NCBI GenBank assembly: GCA_040880585.1
Contig: JBBDID010000052.1
Location: forward strand, 1-64,000
Reading direction: 5' to 3'
DNA: 64,000 nucleotides
DNA from: Paracrocinitomix sp040880585
GTDB lineage: Bacteria; Bacteroidota; Bacteroidia; Flavobacteriales_D; Crocinitomicaceae
In this document: positions 15,764 through 26,021 of the stretch, piece after piece
Position numbering within the stretch: the stretch's first letter is position 1
Layout of the letters: each line of letters starts with the position of its first letter
The notes under the pieces: generated by a model
The model's database searches: none
What the model saw: only the letters and a program-made list of their open reading frames with translations
What the model was told of the DNA's origin: nothing
Position numbers and translations under genes: made by a program

Positions 15764-18295
15764 TTATAAATCAGATTCGATCAATGGGGTAGTAATTGTA
15801 ACAATTACTCCGGTTTTAGTTTCTTTATCGAGATCTTCTATGGTCACACCATAACCTTTCCCGTCTAACTCGTTCAATATATCAATTCTTCTTTGGTTAA
15901 TGAATGAACTGTAGGACTTTTTTTCACCTTTTTTTAAAATGGCGTGTTTTTTTGCCTCTGATCTTCCAACGCCATTGTCATAAATTTTACACTGAAGGCT
16001 TTCTTTTTCTTTTAGAAACTCCACTTTTATAAACCCATTGCAAGCCAGGTGGCTCACCCCATGAATGATACAATTCTCTACGTAAGGCTGTATCAGCATG
16101 GGAGGTAAAAAATACTCTTCATTTTGTAGGGATTCATCACAAATGATCGTAAAATCAAATTTTTCTCGGTGTCTGTTTTTTTCCAGCAACAAATAGGTGT
16201 TTAAAAAAGCGATTTCATCTTCCAGAGAAATGTACTTAATGGTTGAGTTTTTCAAAACACTTCGCATCAATGTGGCAAAGTGTGAAAGAAACTGTAAGGC
16301 AGGTTCCGGATCTCGTTCCATAATATGAAACTGAATAGAATTTAGTGCGTTAAAAATGAAGTGTGGATTCAGTTGTGTACTCAATAGCATGTATTGATGA
16401 CGCAAGAGTTCATTTTGTTCTCTCCTGAGAATCACCTCACTCTTTTTTAATAAGGCGTAGGCGATAGCTTTTTGGGTTTCTGTTTCTTTTCGGGATGAAA
16501 TGTCTGAAATGATGCTGGTGCTCCCGAAAAATTCACCTTTAGAAGAGTAGTAAGGAGAAGAGCTTATTTGTACCCAAATTGGATCTCCGGTTTTCGTGTA
16601 CAACTGGGTTTCGTAATGGTCGGGTAAATCTTCTTTATTACCTTCAAAGTTACTTAGGATGAGATGGGCATCTTCTTTTTTTAAGAATAGCTCATAACTT
16701 GCCTTACCTTCTAATTCCTTTTTGGTATACCCCAGCATTTTACAAATACTAGGATTCGCAGTTTTAATGGTTCCGCCTAGGAGGATTAACAATAATCCTT
16801 CTCTCATTTTTGTAAACAATCCGCGATACTTATCTTCACTGTTGATAAGTTCATTAATTGTTTTGTTTTTCAGGGTAACATCTGTCCCCATACAATAAAA
16901 GGCGTCTTCTTCAGCAATGGGTGTAATCGACCAGGAGACATCTTGATAATCTCCCTGCTTATTTTTAATGCGATTACTGATGTTAACAGATTCGTGATTT
17001 TGAATGGAAGCAGAGATTTGTTTTTTTGTAGCTTCATAATCGTCAGGATGAATCAGGTCAAATAAAGAATGTTGGTAAAAATAAGAATCTGAAAACCCCA
17101 ATATTCTGCTGAATGAAGGATTAATATAATTCAACTTACCATTCATTTTCGCCACACAGATCAAATCTTGAGATAGGTTGAGAATTCGATCCCGTTCTTG
17201 TGTAGATTTTATTCGCTGTATGAAGTTTCCAATTTCACTTCCCAACCAGGACAATATCTGCTCATGTGCTTCATTATAAGCAAACGAATCGGTATAGGAT
17301 TGACAGGCGATCACTCCAATAGCTTCACCATCTGCCAATATGGGAGCTCCCAACCAGCTTTTTGGTGGAAATCCATAATGTTCTATACCGTTTTCTTTTA
17401 CAAAAGCAGAAGTATATTTTCCGGTTAACCGCAACACTTTATTGTGTTTCAATAGATGTTCAGTAAGTCCCTTTTCATGCTTCTTGCTAAAAGTTGAACT
17501 TTCTTTATTTCCGGCATCTGCAATGTATTCAAACCGTACACTATCCCGTCCACTCTTTAGCGCGATAAAAAAGTTCTCAGTGCACATGAGTTGAGAGATT
17601 TCATTTTGTATATATCGTCCCAATTCTTTTAAATTTTTACACCCTGTATTAGAATGCCGTGCAATCCGATAGGCAATTTGCTGGGCTAATTGCTGCTCTT
17701 TCCTTTTTGAAATGTTTGTCATATTACATAAAATGACACGTCCATATTGTTCACAAAGGATAGAGCTCAGAGTAATTTCTACATCTACCGTTTTACCGGT
17801 TTTGCTGATTCGTGTGGTTTCAAAATTGAGCTGTCCCTGAGCCGTAAGAAGATCAAATAAAACCTGGGTTTCAGAATGTAGTTGTTGAGGAATGGTGTCA
17901 TATATATTTATCAGTTTAAATTCTGCCGGGGAATAACCCAATAGCTCCGTCATCTTTTCATTGGCACGAAGTATTCTTCCTGAATCAAATGCAATGAGCA
18001 TAATTCCTATAGCTGATTTCTCAAAAGCTTTTTTAAAACTAGAAGTTTCAAAATCATCTGACAATATCGACTTCAATAAATGAATTTTATCATCCATAGG
18101 TGGATTGTTTTTTTGCTTGTCTTGATCCAGTTCTGCAATTTCATGAATCAGACTTAAAATTTTATGTTCTCTTGTTTCTTCTTTAGAAAAAGAAAGATTG
18201 ATTTTGTTCTCTATTGTCTGTTTTTTCAAAATAGTGCTCAGTTGATAATCCTCTTTTAAATTGAAGCAGTAACTGTATTGATATGCATCTTCCAT
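15764..18295 (-). CDS. LytS-type multi-PAS/GAF sensor kinase
   Basis: From the Met at 18295 the product has 843 residues. The frame extends to a Met at 18505, but the extra 70 residues look non-coding and would overlap the promoter region of the divergent subtilase. Order of domains: PAS (GIMLIAFDSGRILRANEKMT), GAF, PAS (KMNGKLNYINPSFSRILGFS), PAS (LGGTIKTANPSICKMLGY), then His_kinase (QLNPHFIFNALNSIQ, with the phosphorylated His) and a HATPase domain (CIIHG, YDNGVGRSEAKK). No transmembrane segment is seen, so it is a cytoplasmic sensor. It pairs with the LytTR regulator at 15002-15754. Confidence 0.88.
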   Translation of the reverse strand: MEDAYQYSYCFNLKEDYQLSTILKKQTIENKINLSFSKEETREHKILSLIHEIAELDQDKQKNNPPMDDKIHLLKSILSDDFETSSFKKAFEKSAIGIMLIAFDSGRILRANEKMTELLGYSPAEFKLINIYDTIPQQLHSETQVLFDLLTAQGQLNFETTRISKTGKTVDVEITLSSILCEQYGRVILCNMTNISKRKEQQLAQQIAYRIARHSNTGCKNLKELGRYIQNEISQLMCTENFFIALKSGRDSVRFEYIADAGNKESSTFSKKHEKGLTEHLLKHNKVLRLTGKYTSAFVKENGIEHYGFPPKSWLGAPILADGEAIGVIACQSYTDSFAYNEAHEQILSWLGSEIGNFIQRIKSTQERDRILNLSQDLICVAKMNGKLNYINPSFSRILGFSDSYFYQHSLFDLIHPDDYEATKKQISASIQNHESVNISNRIKNKQGDYQDVSWSITPIAEEDAFYCMGTDVTLKNKTINELINSEDKYRGLFTKMREGLLLILLGGTIKTANPSICKMLGYTKKELEGKASYELFLKKEDAHLILSNFEGNKEDLPDHYETQLYTKTGDPIWVQISSSPYYSSKGEFFGSTSIISDISSRKETETQKAIAYALLKKSEVILRREQNELLRHQYMLLSTQLNPHFIFNALNSIQFHIMERDPEPALQFLSHFATLMRSVLKNSTIKYISLEDEIAFLNTYLLLEKNRHREKFDFTIICDESLQNEEYFLPPMLIQPYVENCIIHGVSHLACNGFIKVEFLKEKESLQCKIYDNGVGRSEAKKHAILKKGEKKSYSSFINQRRIDILNELDGKGYGVTIEDLDKETKTGVIVTITTPLIESDL

Positions 18296-18514
18296 TGTAT
18301 AGAGAGATTGTTTTTTGTGAAAATCGTGGTATTTAATAATAAAGTTGTAAATGAACTTCCCTCCGTGACAAACCCCTTTCCAAAAGTCATTTTTGACGTA
18401 TGGAAACCGAAAAATCACTGGGAAAGAGAATACTCTCGAAAGGTAATTATGCCTTTCTAATGGCGAATAAGCAAGGTAGTTTTGGTCAACATTAAAATTC
18501 AACATTTAAAAAAT

Positions 18515-20662
18515 ATGAACACCATGAAAAAACTTCTAACCTTCTTAATTACCGCTACCATATCAGTGAGCGGTGTCGCACAAAACCTGAATGAATTGTC
18601 TCAAACTGCGGTTTGGGCTACTGTAGATGATACCGGGATTTTACCCACGGGTCATGAAAGTAATTTAAAAAGTCAACACATGGAATTACAACAATTGATT
18701 GACACGTATCAAATCACTTCTGTTGTGCAGGCTTTTCCATCATCTAAAAAAGAAGATTTGCTGAAAGTATACCAATTCAATTGTAATTGTGAGCCTGAAG
18801 TACTTAGTCGTGAACTGAATCAAATAAGTACAATAAGCAGGGCAGAAGTAATGCCTGAATTAACCCCTTTCTATACACCTGATGACTTTTCGTTGGTGTT
18901 CGCTAACGATTACGCTCTGGAACTTATCAACGCAAAACAAGCCTGGGAATATTCTATGGGAGATACGGCGGTTGATATTGCCATCACAGATACAAATTAT
19001 GACTTGACCCATCAAGAACTTTTAGGAACAGTTTCAGTAATTGATACGCCTTTTTATCAAACCTCATATTATCATGGAACTGCTGTAGCAATAACAGCTG
19101 CCGGAAATACAGACAATGCAGTTGGGAAGAGCTCAATAGGGAGCAACTGTCAATTACAATTGTACAATATGACTTACAATCGATTACTTACCGCTACTTA
19201 TGCAGGAGCAAGGGTCATTAATGCAAGTTGGGGTTCTTGTTCTTACAGTTCTTATGTTCAGGATATTATTGATGAAGTATACGAAAACGGCTCTATTATT
19301 GTGGCAGCGGCAGGAAACGGTTCAACTTGTAATGACCCAACGGCCTTGGTATATCCGGCGGCAAACAATCATGTCATCTCTGTGTCTAGTATAGGCCCTT
19401 CAAATAACCATGAAAGAAGTATTGGCGATCCTTCAACTACTCATCAACACAATGATTCGGTTGATATTGTTGCTCCGGGTTATGATGTTGCATTAACGGT
19501 TGCTGAAGGTTGGTACTTAACCGGAAACGGAACTTCTTTTGCAGCGCCTTATGTAAGTGGTACAATAGGCTTAATGTTATCGATAAATCCTTGTTTAACT
19601 TTTGAAGAGGTAGAGGCTATCTTATATTCTACCGCTTATAATGTAGATACGATTAACCCTAATTATGCAGGCTTGTTAGGAGCAGGTAGATTAGATGCCG
19701 GTGCAGCCTTAGCGGCAACCGCTAACTACTCAACATTTCCGGCAGAAATTGAAACGGTATTTGACTGTAATTCCGAAACCTTTTCACTGCTTGCAGTAGC
19801 TCCTAATCACCCAACAATAATAAGTTCCACCCTTTGGAATACAGGCGAGAATACCTCTGAAATAACAACGGGTCAATCGGGTTCATACAAGGTATCCCTA
19901 ACAGATGCCAACGGTTGCCCTGCTTTTGCAACGACAACTGTTGTGGTGCCTGAACCGTTAACACTTAACGTAGATCTTTTTCATCCTTTATGTGCTGAAG
20001 AAGCGACGGGTGAAATACATATTTATCCAGCAGGGGGAGCAGCACCTTATTTGATGAGTTTAGACGGAAATGTCTTAGCATCCAATATAGTTACCAATTT
20101 ATTAGCAGGTGACTACCTTGTATCGCTAATGGATTCATTGGGCTGTGAAAGAGAACAATTGGCTGTGATTGAAGATCCTGACAAATTGGAAGTGCTAGCT
20201 GAAATTGGAGCAGATGAAATGCATGATGGATCAGGGTATATTGATACTGAAGTAAAGGGAGGAATTTACCCGTACATTTATCAATGGTCTACAGGTGATC
20301 AAACTGAAGATTTAAGTCACTTATCGGTTGGAGAATATACACTTGACTTGATAGATGCCAACGGCTGTCTTATTAATGAAAAATTTATTATCTCTGATGA
20401 GTCAACAGCTGGTTTAATACAGCATGAATCAGAAGGTGTCTCTCTTTATCCAAATCCATCAAATGGTGATGCAATTACAATAAGCTGGGAAAAAGAGATG
20501 CAAACGATTGAATTGTATGCTGAGTCAGGACAATTGCTAATATCGGAAAACCCGTTTGGAAATTCAATAATCATCAGCAATTTATCTACAGGAGTGTATT
20601 TGGTGAAGTTGATCAGCACTTCAGGAACGGTTGGAACCAAAAAATTAATTGTAAGCCATTAA
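18515..20662 (+). CDS. Secreted subtilase with type IX sorting domain
   Basis: The product has 715 residues from MNTMKKLLTF, chosen because a signal peptide (ITATISVSGVAQ) follows directly. An upstream in-frame Met at 18482 would bury it. Catalytic triad of the S8 family: Asp in IAITDTNYDLTHQE, His in SYYHGTAVAITAAG and Ser in GNGTSFAAPYVSGTIG. After about residue 420 come two SprB-like repeat segments (GGIYPYIYQWSTGDQTEDLS is the clearest). The final about 75 residues form a type A T9SS C-terminal domain (VSLYPNPSNG...LSTGVYLVKLIS). It should be exported and surface-attached or released. It is divergent from the kinase/regulator pair, which could control it. Confidence 0.9.
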   Translation: MNTMKKLLTFLITATISVSGVAQNLNELSQTAVWATVDDTGILPTGHESNLKSQHMELQQLIDTYQITSVVQAFPSSKKEDLLKVYQFNCNCEPEVLSRELNQISTISRAEVMPELTPFYTPDDFSLVFANDYALELINAKQAWEYSMGDTAVDIAITDTNYDLTHQELLGTVSVIDTPFYQTSYYHGTAVAITAAGNTDNAVGKSSIGSNCQLQLYNMTYNRLLTATYAGARVINASWGSCSYSSYVQDIIDEVYENGSIIVAAAGNGSTCNDPTALVYPAANNHVISVSSIGPSNNHERSIGDPSTTHQHNDSVDIVAPGYDVALTVAEGWYLTGNGTSFAAPYVSGTIGLMLSINPCLTFEEVEAILYSTAYNVDTINPNYAGLLGAGRLDAGAALAATANYSTFPAEIETVFDCNSETFSLLAVAPNHPTIISSTLWNTGENTSEITTGQSGSYKVSLTDANGCPAFATTTVVVPEPLTLNVDLFHPLCAEEATGEIHIYPAGGAAPYLMSLDGNVLASNIVTNLLAGDYLVSLMDSLGCEREQLAVIEDPDKLEVLAEIGADEMHDGSGYIDTEVKGGIYPYIYQWSTGDQTEDLSHLSVGEYTLDLIDANGCLINEKFIISDESTAGLIQHESEGVSLYPNPSNGDAITISWEKEMQTIELYAESGQLLISENPFGNSIIISNLSTGVYLVKLISTSGTVGTKKLIVSH

Positions 20663-20684
20663 ATTGAATAACAAACATAATAAT

Positions 20685-20719
20685 ACCCGATTTCTTCTTA
20701 GGAGAGATCGGGTCTTTTT
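20685..20719 (+). terminator. Intrinsic terminator after the subtilase
   Basis: ACCCGAT (20685-20691) pairs with ATCGGGT (20707-20713), followed by CTTTTTA. It is 23 nt after the stop of the subtilase gene. Confidence 0.8.
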
Positions 20720-20858
20720 ATTGCAATGAAACAATTCTGCAAGAAATATTGGGTTAAAGCTGTTCATTTTATTTGCTAATTTGTAACTTGTGCTTCCCTT
20801 TTTTATGAAACACAATATAGGTTTTTGGATGTACTATCTGCTCCTGTATTAAAAACAA

Positions 20859-23081
20859 ATGAATTTGAATGAATCTTTACACATACTTCACTTTGAAGAC
20901 AATCCTGCTGATATTGAGTTAATCGCTCTGGAGATTAAAAAGCATTTTGATCAATATGAAATCAAGGTAACAAACAAAATAGAAGAATGCAGGGAGTGGT
21001 TGTCTGAACAGGTTTTTGATGTGATTTTAACAGCTTATACTATTTCCGGGGTTCAGGAAATGGAATCATTAAAATTGTTTAAAGAAATAGCACCATATAC
21101 ACCTGTTATTTATGTGACAAGGGCTTTAGGTGAAGAGTTGGCAGTGAAAGCACTTCAGGAGGGGGCAACAGATTATGTGCTCAAAAAGCACCTTGAGAAG
21201 TTACCGTTTGCTATACGACGTGCCGTTGAAGAAGCCAGACAAAAAAGAAAAACAGAGCAATCTATTTTAGCGCTTCAGGATAGTGAAAGAAAATACAAGA
21301 AGATTTTTAACTCTTTTATTGATGTGTATTATCAGTTAGACCTTGATTATAAAATTGAAAGAATCAGCCCTTCTTGTTTTCGTACTTTTGGTTATCGAAC
21401 AGAGGAACTTATAGGTCAGAGCATTGATATTTTTTTCAAAAAGGAAGGTGCTTTTAATCATATTCAAAAAGAAACAATCAACCACACTGAAGTGCGGGAT
21501 ATAGAACTTATTGGACGGAAGAAAAATAAGGAAATTATATACCTTTCAATCAGTGCTTCATTACGGGCTGATCAAGAAGGGAAAAACCTAGGTTTTTATG
21601 GTGTGATCAGGAATATCACAGAAAAACAAAGCGTACTGCAAGAGATTAAAGAGGCACAAGAGAACTTAATTCAAGCACAAAAAATCGCAAATATTGGCTC
21701 ATACCGATTCAACGTAGCAAAGAAAAAAATGGAGTACTGGTCCGATCAAATGTACAACATCTTTGAATTTGATCCGGGAGAAGGAATCCCTTCTCATGAG
21801 GAATTCAAGAAGAGATTAATAAATCCTTTGAATAGAAAAAGCCTGACAGATCTCGTTTCTTATTCAGAAAATTTTTTACCGTATGAGCAAATTTACGCTT
21901 GTAAATCTGGTGATACTGAAACCCGACACATTAAAGAAACTGTACGCCCACAATTGGATGATCAAAAGAGATTGGTCAACGTATTGGGAGCAGTGCAAGA
22001 TATTACCGAACAAAAAAAAGCAGAACAGGCAACAGAGCATAGTAGAACTCGTCTGAGTGCCATTTTAAAAAATACTGCTGAAGCTACTTTGATTGTCGAT
22101 AAGGATTGTCTGGTGAAGTATGTCTCACCTGCTTTTGAACGTATTTTGGGTTATTGGGTTGTTGATGTGGTTGGAACCAGTGTTGAAGGTTATATAAGTA
22201 AGGATGAGCGAAAGGATTTTCAGACGATTTTATCTAAAGTGGAAGAGGGGGAATCCTCCGGGTTTAAAATATTTCATTTCTATACAGACAAAGGTGCCCA
22301 ACGTTGTATGCGTGTGAATGCGACAAACATGTTGAATAATGATTTTATAAAAGGATTCATTCTCAGCGCACAGGACATTACTGAATTGGAAGACGCTTAT
22401 AGTAATCTGAATCGGGCACATCAAGACGCCCTGAAATATCAATCCAGATTGTTAAGTTCTCAATTGAACCCTCATTTTATTTTCAATGCCCTAAATTCTA
22501 TTCAATACTATATTCTTGAAAATAATCAAGAGCTCACATTGCATTATTTGTCTGCTTTTTCAGGCTTAATGCGTCAAACTTTAAATAACTCCAATTTGGA
22601 TTTTTTATCACTCTCTGAAGAACTACAATTTTTAAGAAACTATGTAGAGCTTGAAAACAATAGGTTTCTCGAAAAGTTTGATTACAAAATAGAACTGGAT
22701 GAAAATATAGACCCTGATTCAGTTTGTGTTCCACCTATGTTTATACAGCCACATATAGAGAATGCGATCATACACGGTATCGGAAATAAAAGCGAAAAAG
22801 GAAAGTTAAGGATTCGGTTTTATATTCAAGATGAAAAACAATTGATTTGCTCTATTACAGATGATGGGGTAGGGAGACAAAAAGCAATGGAATTGAGAAG
22901 CCTTAGAAGTGGAGCGATTCACCAACCTATGGTTATGAGTTTAACAGCTACCCGTTTAAATATATTGAACCAATTAGAGGGAGAAGAATTTGATGTAATC
23001 GTGAATGATTTAATTGAACCTGAAGGAGAGATAAAAGGAACAGAGGTGCTCATCCGGATGCCACTCATTGATGACATATAA
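20859..23081 (+). CDS. Hybrid receiver-PAS LytS-type kinase, degenerate receiver
   Basis: The product has 740 residues. An N-terminal receiver domain (HFEDNPADIELI, acidic pair E13-D14, Lys in DYVLKKH) lacks the phosphoacceptor: the usual ILxDYxLPG motif reads ILTAYTISG, with Ala59. Three PAS domains follow (around 145-265, 280-390 and 400-520), then His_kinase QLNPHFIFNALNSIQYYILE and a HATPase domain (AIIHGIGNK, DDGVGRQKAMELR). It is related to the kinase at 15764-18295 and has no cognate regulator beside it, so it may feed one of the LytTR regulators nearby. It is probably a cytoplasmic sensor, as no transmembrane helix is seen. Confidence 0.88.
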   Translation: MNLNESLHILHFEDNPADIELIALEIKKHFDQYEIKVTNKIEECREWLSEQVFDVILTAYTISGVQEMESLKLFKEIAPYTPVIYVTRALGEELAVKALQEGATDYVLKKHLEKLPFAIRRAVEEARQKRKTEQSILALQDSERKYKKIFNSFIDVYYQLDLDYKIERISPSCFRTFGYRTEELIGQSIDIFFKKEGAFNHIQKETINHTEVRDIELIGRKKNKEIIYLSISASLRADQEGKNLGFYGVIRNITEKQSVLQEIKEAQENLIQAQKIANIGSYRFNVAKKKMEYWSDQMYNIFEFDPGEGIPSHEEFKKRLINPLNRKSLTDLVSYSENFLPYEQIYACKSGDTETRHIKETVRPQLDDQKRLVNVLGAVQDITEQKKAEQATEHSRTRLSAILKNTAEATLIVDKDCLVKYVSPAFERILGYWVVDVVGTSVEGYISKDERKDFQTILSKVEEGESSGFKIFHFYTDKGAQRCMRVNATNMLNNDFIKGFILSAQDITELEDAYSNLNRAHQDALKYQSRLLSSQLNPHFIFNALNSIQYYILENNQELTLHYLSAFSGLMRQTLNNSNLDFLSLSEELQFLRNYVELENNRFLEKFDYKIELDENIDPDSVCVPPMFIQPHIENAIIHGIGNKSEKGKLRIRFYIQDEKQLICSITDDGVGRQKAMELRSLRSGAIHQPMVMSLTATRLNILNQLEGEEFDVIVNDLIEPEGEIKGTEVLIRMPLIDDI

Positions 23082-23164
23082 AAATTAGGAAAGTTCATCT
23101 GTTTTGGGTATAAGGAATTTATATGATTTGTATAAATCCCGCAAAAACCGGATTAAATCAAAAG

Positions 23165-25852
23165 TTAAAACTTGACAATCAATCGCAAATTGACACGACG
23201 GCCGGTCAAGTGATTAGGGATAGCGTAATAACGTCCCTGAATATCCTGCAACCACTGATAGGAAATGACATTTTTAATTCCCAATAGATTAAAAGCATCT
23301 AAACTCAAAGTCAATTGATCCAAATGCTTGAAGAATTTCTTTTCTTTGAATTTTTCTTTGTTCTGCGGATTGATAAAATCGTACATAAATCCCAAATCTA
23401 CACGAATATATGGCTTGGTGCGCAATACATCTTTATACCGTTCATAAGTCGGTGGTCCGTATGGAAGGGGAGTACCCACCAATACATTTGCAGATACCTT
23501 GAAGTCTTCAAACCGCGGCATCCTGTCCTGAAAGAACAATGAAAAAGTAAGCATTTGATCAGTGGGGCGTGGAATATACCCCGGTACCTGTAGTATTGAA
23601 TCCGTAGCAATGTTGTTAAAGGTGTATCCCGGTTGAATGGTGTCCCCATCTGAATTTAAATAGAGATAATACTGATCATTGAGGATGTCTTCTTGCGTCC
23701 GTAAAAAACCAATTCTAAAAAATGATTCCACACCCTTTATGAATTCTCCGTGTAACTTAGCGTCAATTCCGTAAGCGTAAGCAACCGCACTGTTTTCAGC
23801 ATAGTAGCGGATACGTACATTGTCAATTTCATAAGGAACCACATCCCACATGTATTTGTAATAGGCTTCAGTAACAAACTTAAAAGGACGATCCCACATA
23901 CTGAAATACACATCTGCTCCAATTACATTATGCCATGATTTTTGGGAAACCACATCTGGATTTACCGTGCCCAAAATCCCACGCATGGTTCTGTATAATG
24001 GCGGTTGATAATACAAGCCGGAGGCAAATCTCAACTTGACATTTCTTCGCATAACCGTAGAATCCTCTCTGAGCAAATATGCTCTTGGCGTGTAGGTGAC
24101 ACTCATGCGTGGGGTCAACCAGGGCTCCTTGTTGTAGGTGCGATACCCGGCTCTTGCTCCTATGTTTAAAGAAAATTTGGCAGGACTTCCTACTATTTTT
24201 TTTGTCGTACGGTAAATGTGTTTTGTGCTGTCTGTTTTTATCTTTTTCTTTAAATCTACTTCAATGTTTTTTCGCTTGATCCAGTTTTGACTATACTGGG
24301 CATGAGCGGTAAAACGGTAACTCTCCACTACATTGTTTTGTTTGATCACTTCCTGTAATTCAACTTGATCACCGGAACCCTGTGGGATAGAATATCCGGC
24401 TGAGTCAATTAAATGCCATTCACTCAGCTTGTCTTGAAAAATTTCATATTGTGCCTTAGCTCCCCATCTTAACTCTGAAAAGGTAGTTACCTTAGAACCA
24501 TCTTCTTTCTCTTTTGAACTGCTTTTAAAATCATATTTAGCAGTAGTGTAAAGGTTCGTTATCCAGACGTTCAGGTCATTTCTGGCGTGATCAAGAAACC
24601 CCCCAACTCCCACATTGCTGGTAGAGTCACCAAATTCTTCTTTGGAAGGATCTGTTTCAAGTTGGTTGATCCAATATTCTCCCAAAATATCAAAATGTTC
24701 ACTTTCAATAGAATGAAAAACAGATCCGACAACTTGCATATCAAACTGCTTGCTCTTTCTCCATTTCCAGCCGGTAGCAGCAGTAAATGTCTTGAATTTG
24801 GTTTCTTCCTGTCCCTCAAAAAACACTTTTAATTGATAGGCTTCATTCACTGTTCCCCAGGTGGTGTTTCGGGTAGCCGGAACAAACCGGTAATTATTGG
24901 TAGAGTAATGTCCCAACACAAATAGTTTTGAATAGCGGTTTTCATTGTCAAAATTCAGGTAATAATTGGCCAGTAATTGATAGTCAAAAAAGGTAGGGTT
25001 ATAATCACCTTGTGTGGGCAAACTATTCAATAAATAGGAGTTGGCACGATACCGAGCCCCTGTAATATAATTTCCTCTTTTCTTACCGAAAACCCCTTCC
25101 AGGTGTGCCTGTCCCCCCATAAAACTAGCCTGAGCAGATCCACCAAAATTCTGAGGCTCCCGGTATTGAATATCCAGCACAGAAGACAATTTATCTCCGT
25201 AATAAGCATCAAATCCACCTGCTGAAAAAGAGATATTTTTCACAAATGACGAATTGATGAAACTTAAACCTTCTTGTTGACCGGATCTTACGAGGAATGG
25301 GCGATAAATTTGAATTCCATTAACGTAAATTAAATTTTCATCATAATTTCCCCCACGCACATTATAACTGGCGGTTAATTCATTGTTGGAACTCACCCCT
25401 AATCCTACCAGCTTTAATAGATCTTCAAAATTTCCCGAAGCGCTAGGCAAACGATCCATTTCTACCGGAGGCAAACGATCTATCATATCTCCGGGGCGGA
25501 TGTACTCAATTTCTATCGGCTGAAATTGATTTTGCTTCATGCTGAGAGTGCCAATAAAAACATTCTCTCCTTTGACGTCAATGGTTTCTAATAAGGGTTC
25601 TTTTCCTGAGTAAGTAATCCGAAGTGTGTACACCTTGTTTGCCGGAAGTTGAATTTTAAAAAGCCCATTTTCATTGGTGTAGGCCAAGCCGCTCTCCAAA
25701 TGGTCAATTCGGACGGAGACATCTTTGATTCCATTGCCGCTTTCATCCACTATTTCTCCACTCAAAATTACAGTTTGAGAGAAGCTTAGCGTAGAAATCA
25801 AAAACAGTGATATGAAGAGTAGTATTCTCAAATTTGCTCCAAAAGTAAGCAT
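23165..25852 (-). CDS. TonB-dependent outer-membrane receptor
   Basis: The product has 895 residues. A signal peptide (ILLFISLFLISTLSFSQ) is followed by a carboxypeptidase-regulatory-like beta-sandwich (SGEIVDESGNGIKDVSVRI), a plug domain (about 130-240, with YNVRGGNYDENLIYVNGIQIY) and a 22-strand barrel rich in aromatic residues, ending in RRVNLRLIVKF. This is the TonB receptor class without a SusD partner. No SusD or sigma/anti-sigma gene is adjacent, so a glycan-utilisation locus is unlikely, and siderophore, vitamin or peptide uptake remains open. It stands alone on the minus strand. Confidence 0.9.
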   Translation of the reverse strand: MLTFGANLRILLFISLFLISTLSFSQTVILSGEIVDESGNGIKDVSVRIDHLESGLAYTNENGLFKIQLPANKVYTLRITYSGKEPLLETIDVKGENVFIGTLSMKQNQFQPIEIEYIRPGDMIDRLPPVEMDRLPSASGNFEDLLKLVGLGVSSNNELTASYNVRGGNYDENLIYVNGIQIYRPFLVRSGQQEGLSFINSSFVKNISFSAGGFDAYYGDKLSSVLDIQYREPQNFGGSAQASFMGGQAHLEGVFGKKRGNYITGARYRANSYLLNSLPTQGDYNPTFFDYQLLANYYLNFDNENRYSKLFVLGHYSTNNYRFVPATRNTTWGTVNEAYQLKVFFEGQEETKFKTFTAATGWKWRKSKQFDMQVVGSVFHSIESEHFDILGEYWINQLETDPSKEEFGDSTSNVGVGGFLDHARNDLNVWITNLYTTAKYDFKSSSKEKEDGSKVTTFSELRWGAKAQYEIFQDKLSEWHLIDSAGYSIPQGSGDQVELQEVIKQNNVVESYRFTAHAQYSQNWIKRKNIEVDLKKKIKTDSTKHIYRTTKKIVGSPAKFSLNIGARAGYRTYNKEPWLTPRMSVTYTPRAYLLREDSTVMRRNVKLRFASGLYYQPPLYRTMRGILGTVNPDVVSQKSWHNVIGADVYFSMWDRPFKFVTEAYYKYMWDVVPYEIDNVRIRYYAENSAVAYAYGIDAKLHGEFIKGVESFFRIGFLRTQEDILNDQYYLYLNSDGDTIQPGYTFNNIATDSILQVPGYIPRPTDQMLTFSLFFQDRMPRFEDFKVSANVLVGTPLPYGPPTYERYKDVLRTKPYIRVDLGFMYDFINPQNKEKFKEKKFFKHLDQLTLSLDAFNLLGIKNVISYQWLQDIQGRYYAIPNHLTGRRVNLRLIVKF

Positions 25853-25968
25853 TCAGTCTTAACCCAAAACGGTTTCTAATGCTCTTTATTTCGCAATCGC
25901 CATTATTATACAGGATAAATTGTTAATATCCTCTTTGCCGGTAGAAGAAAAAGAGGCAATAGGTGTAT

Positions 25969-25976
25969 TAACTTTG
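25969..25976 (+). promoter_or_regulatory. Possible -7 box upstream of parE
   Basis: TAACTTTG fits the Bacteroidota TAnnTTTG -7 element, 46 nt before the parE start. No good -33 TTG lies at the usual spacing, so it is a weak call. Confidence 0.3.
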
Positions 25977-26021
25977 CAAGTTAGCATGATATGAATCATC
26001 TAATAATAGTAGTAAGAGAAG

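Noticed and set aside
18296..18505. N-terminal extension of the LytS kinase
   Set aside because: The 70 residues from the Met at 18505 look like translated intergenic DNA and would overlap the promoter region of the divergent subtilase.
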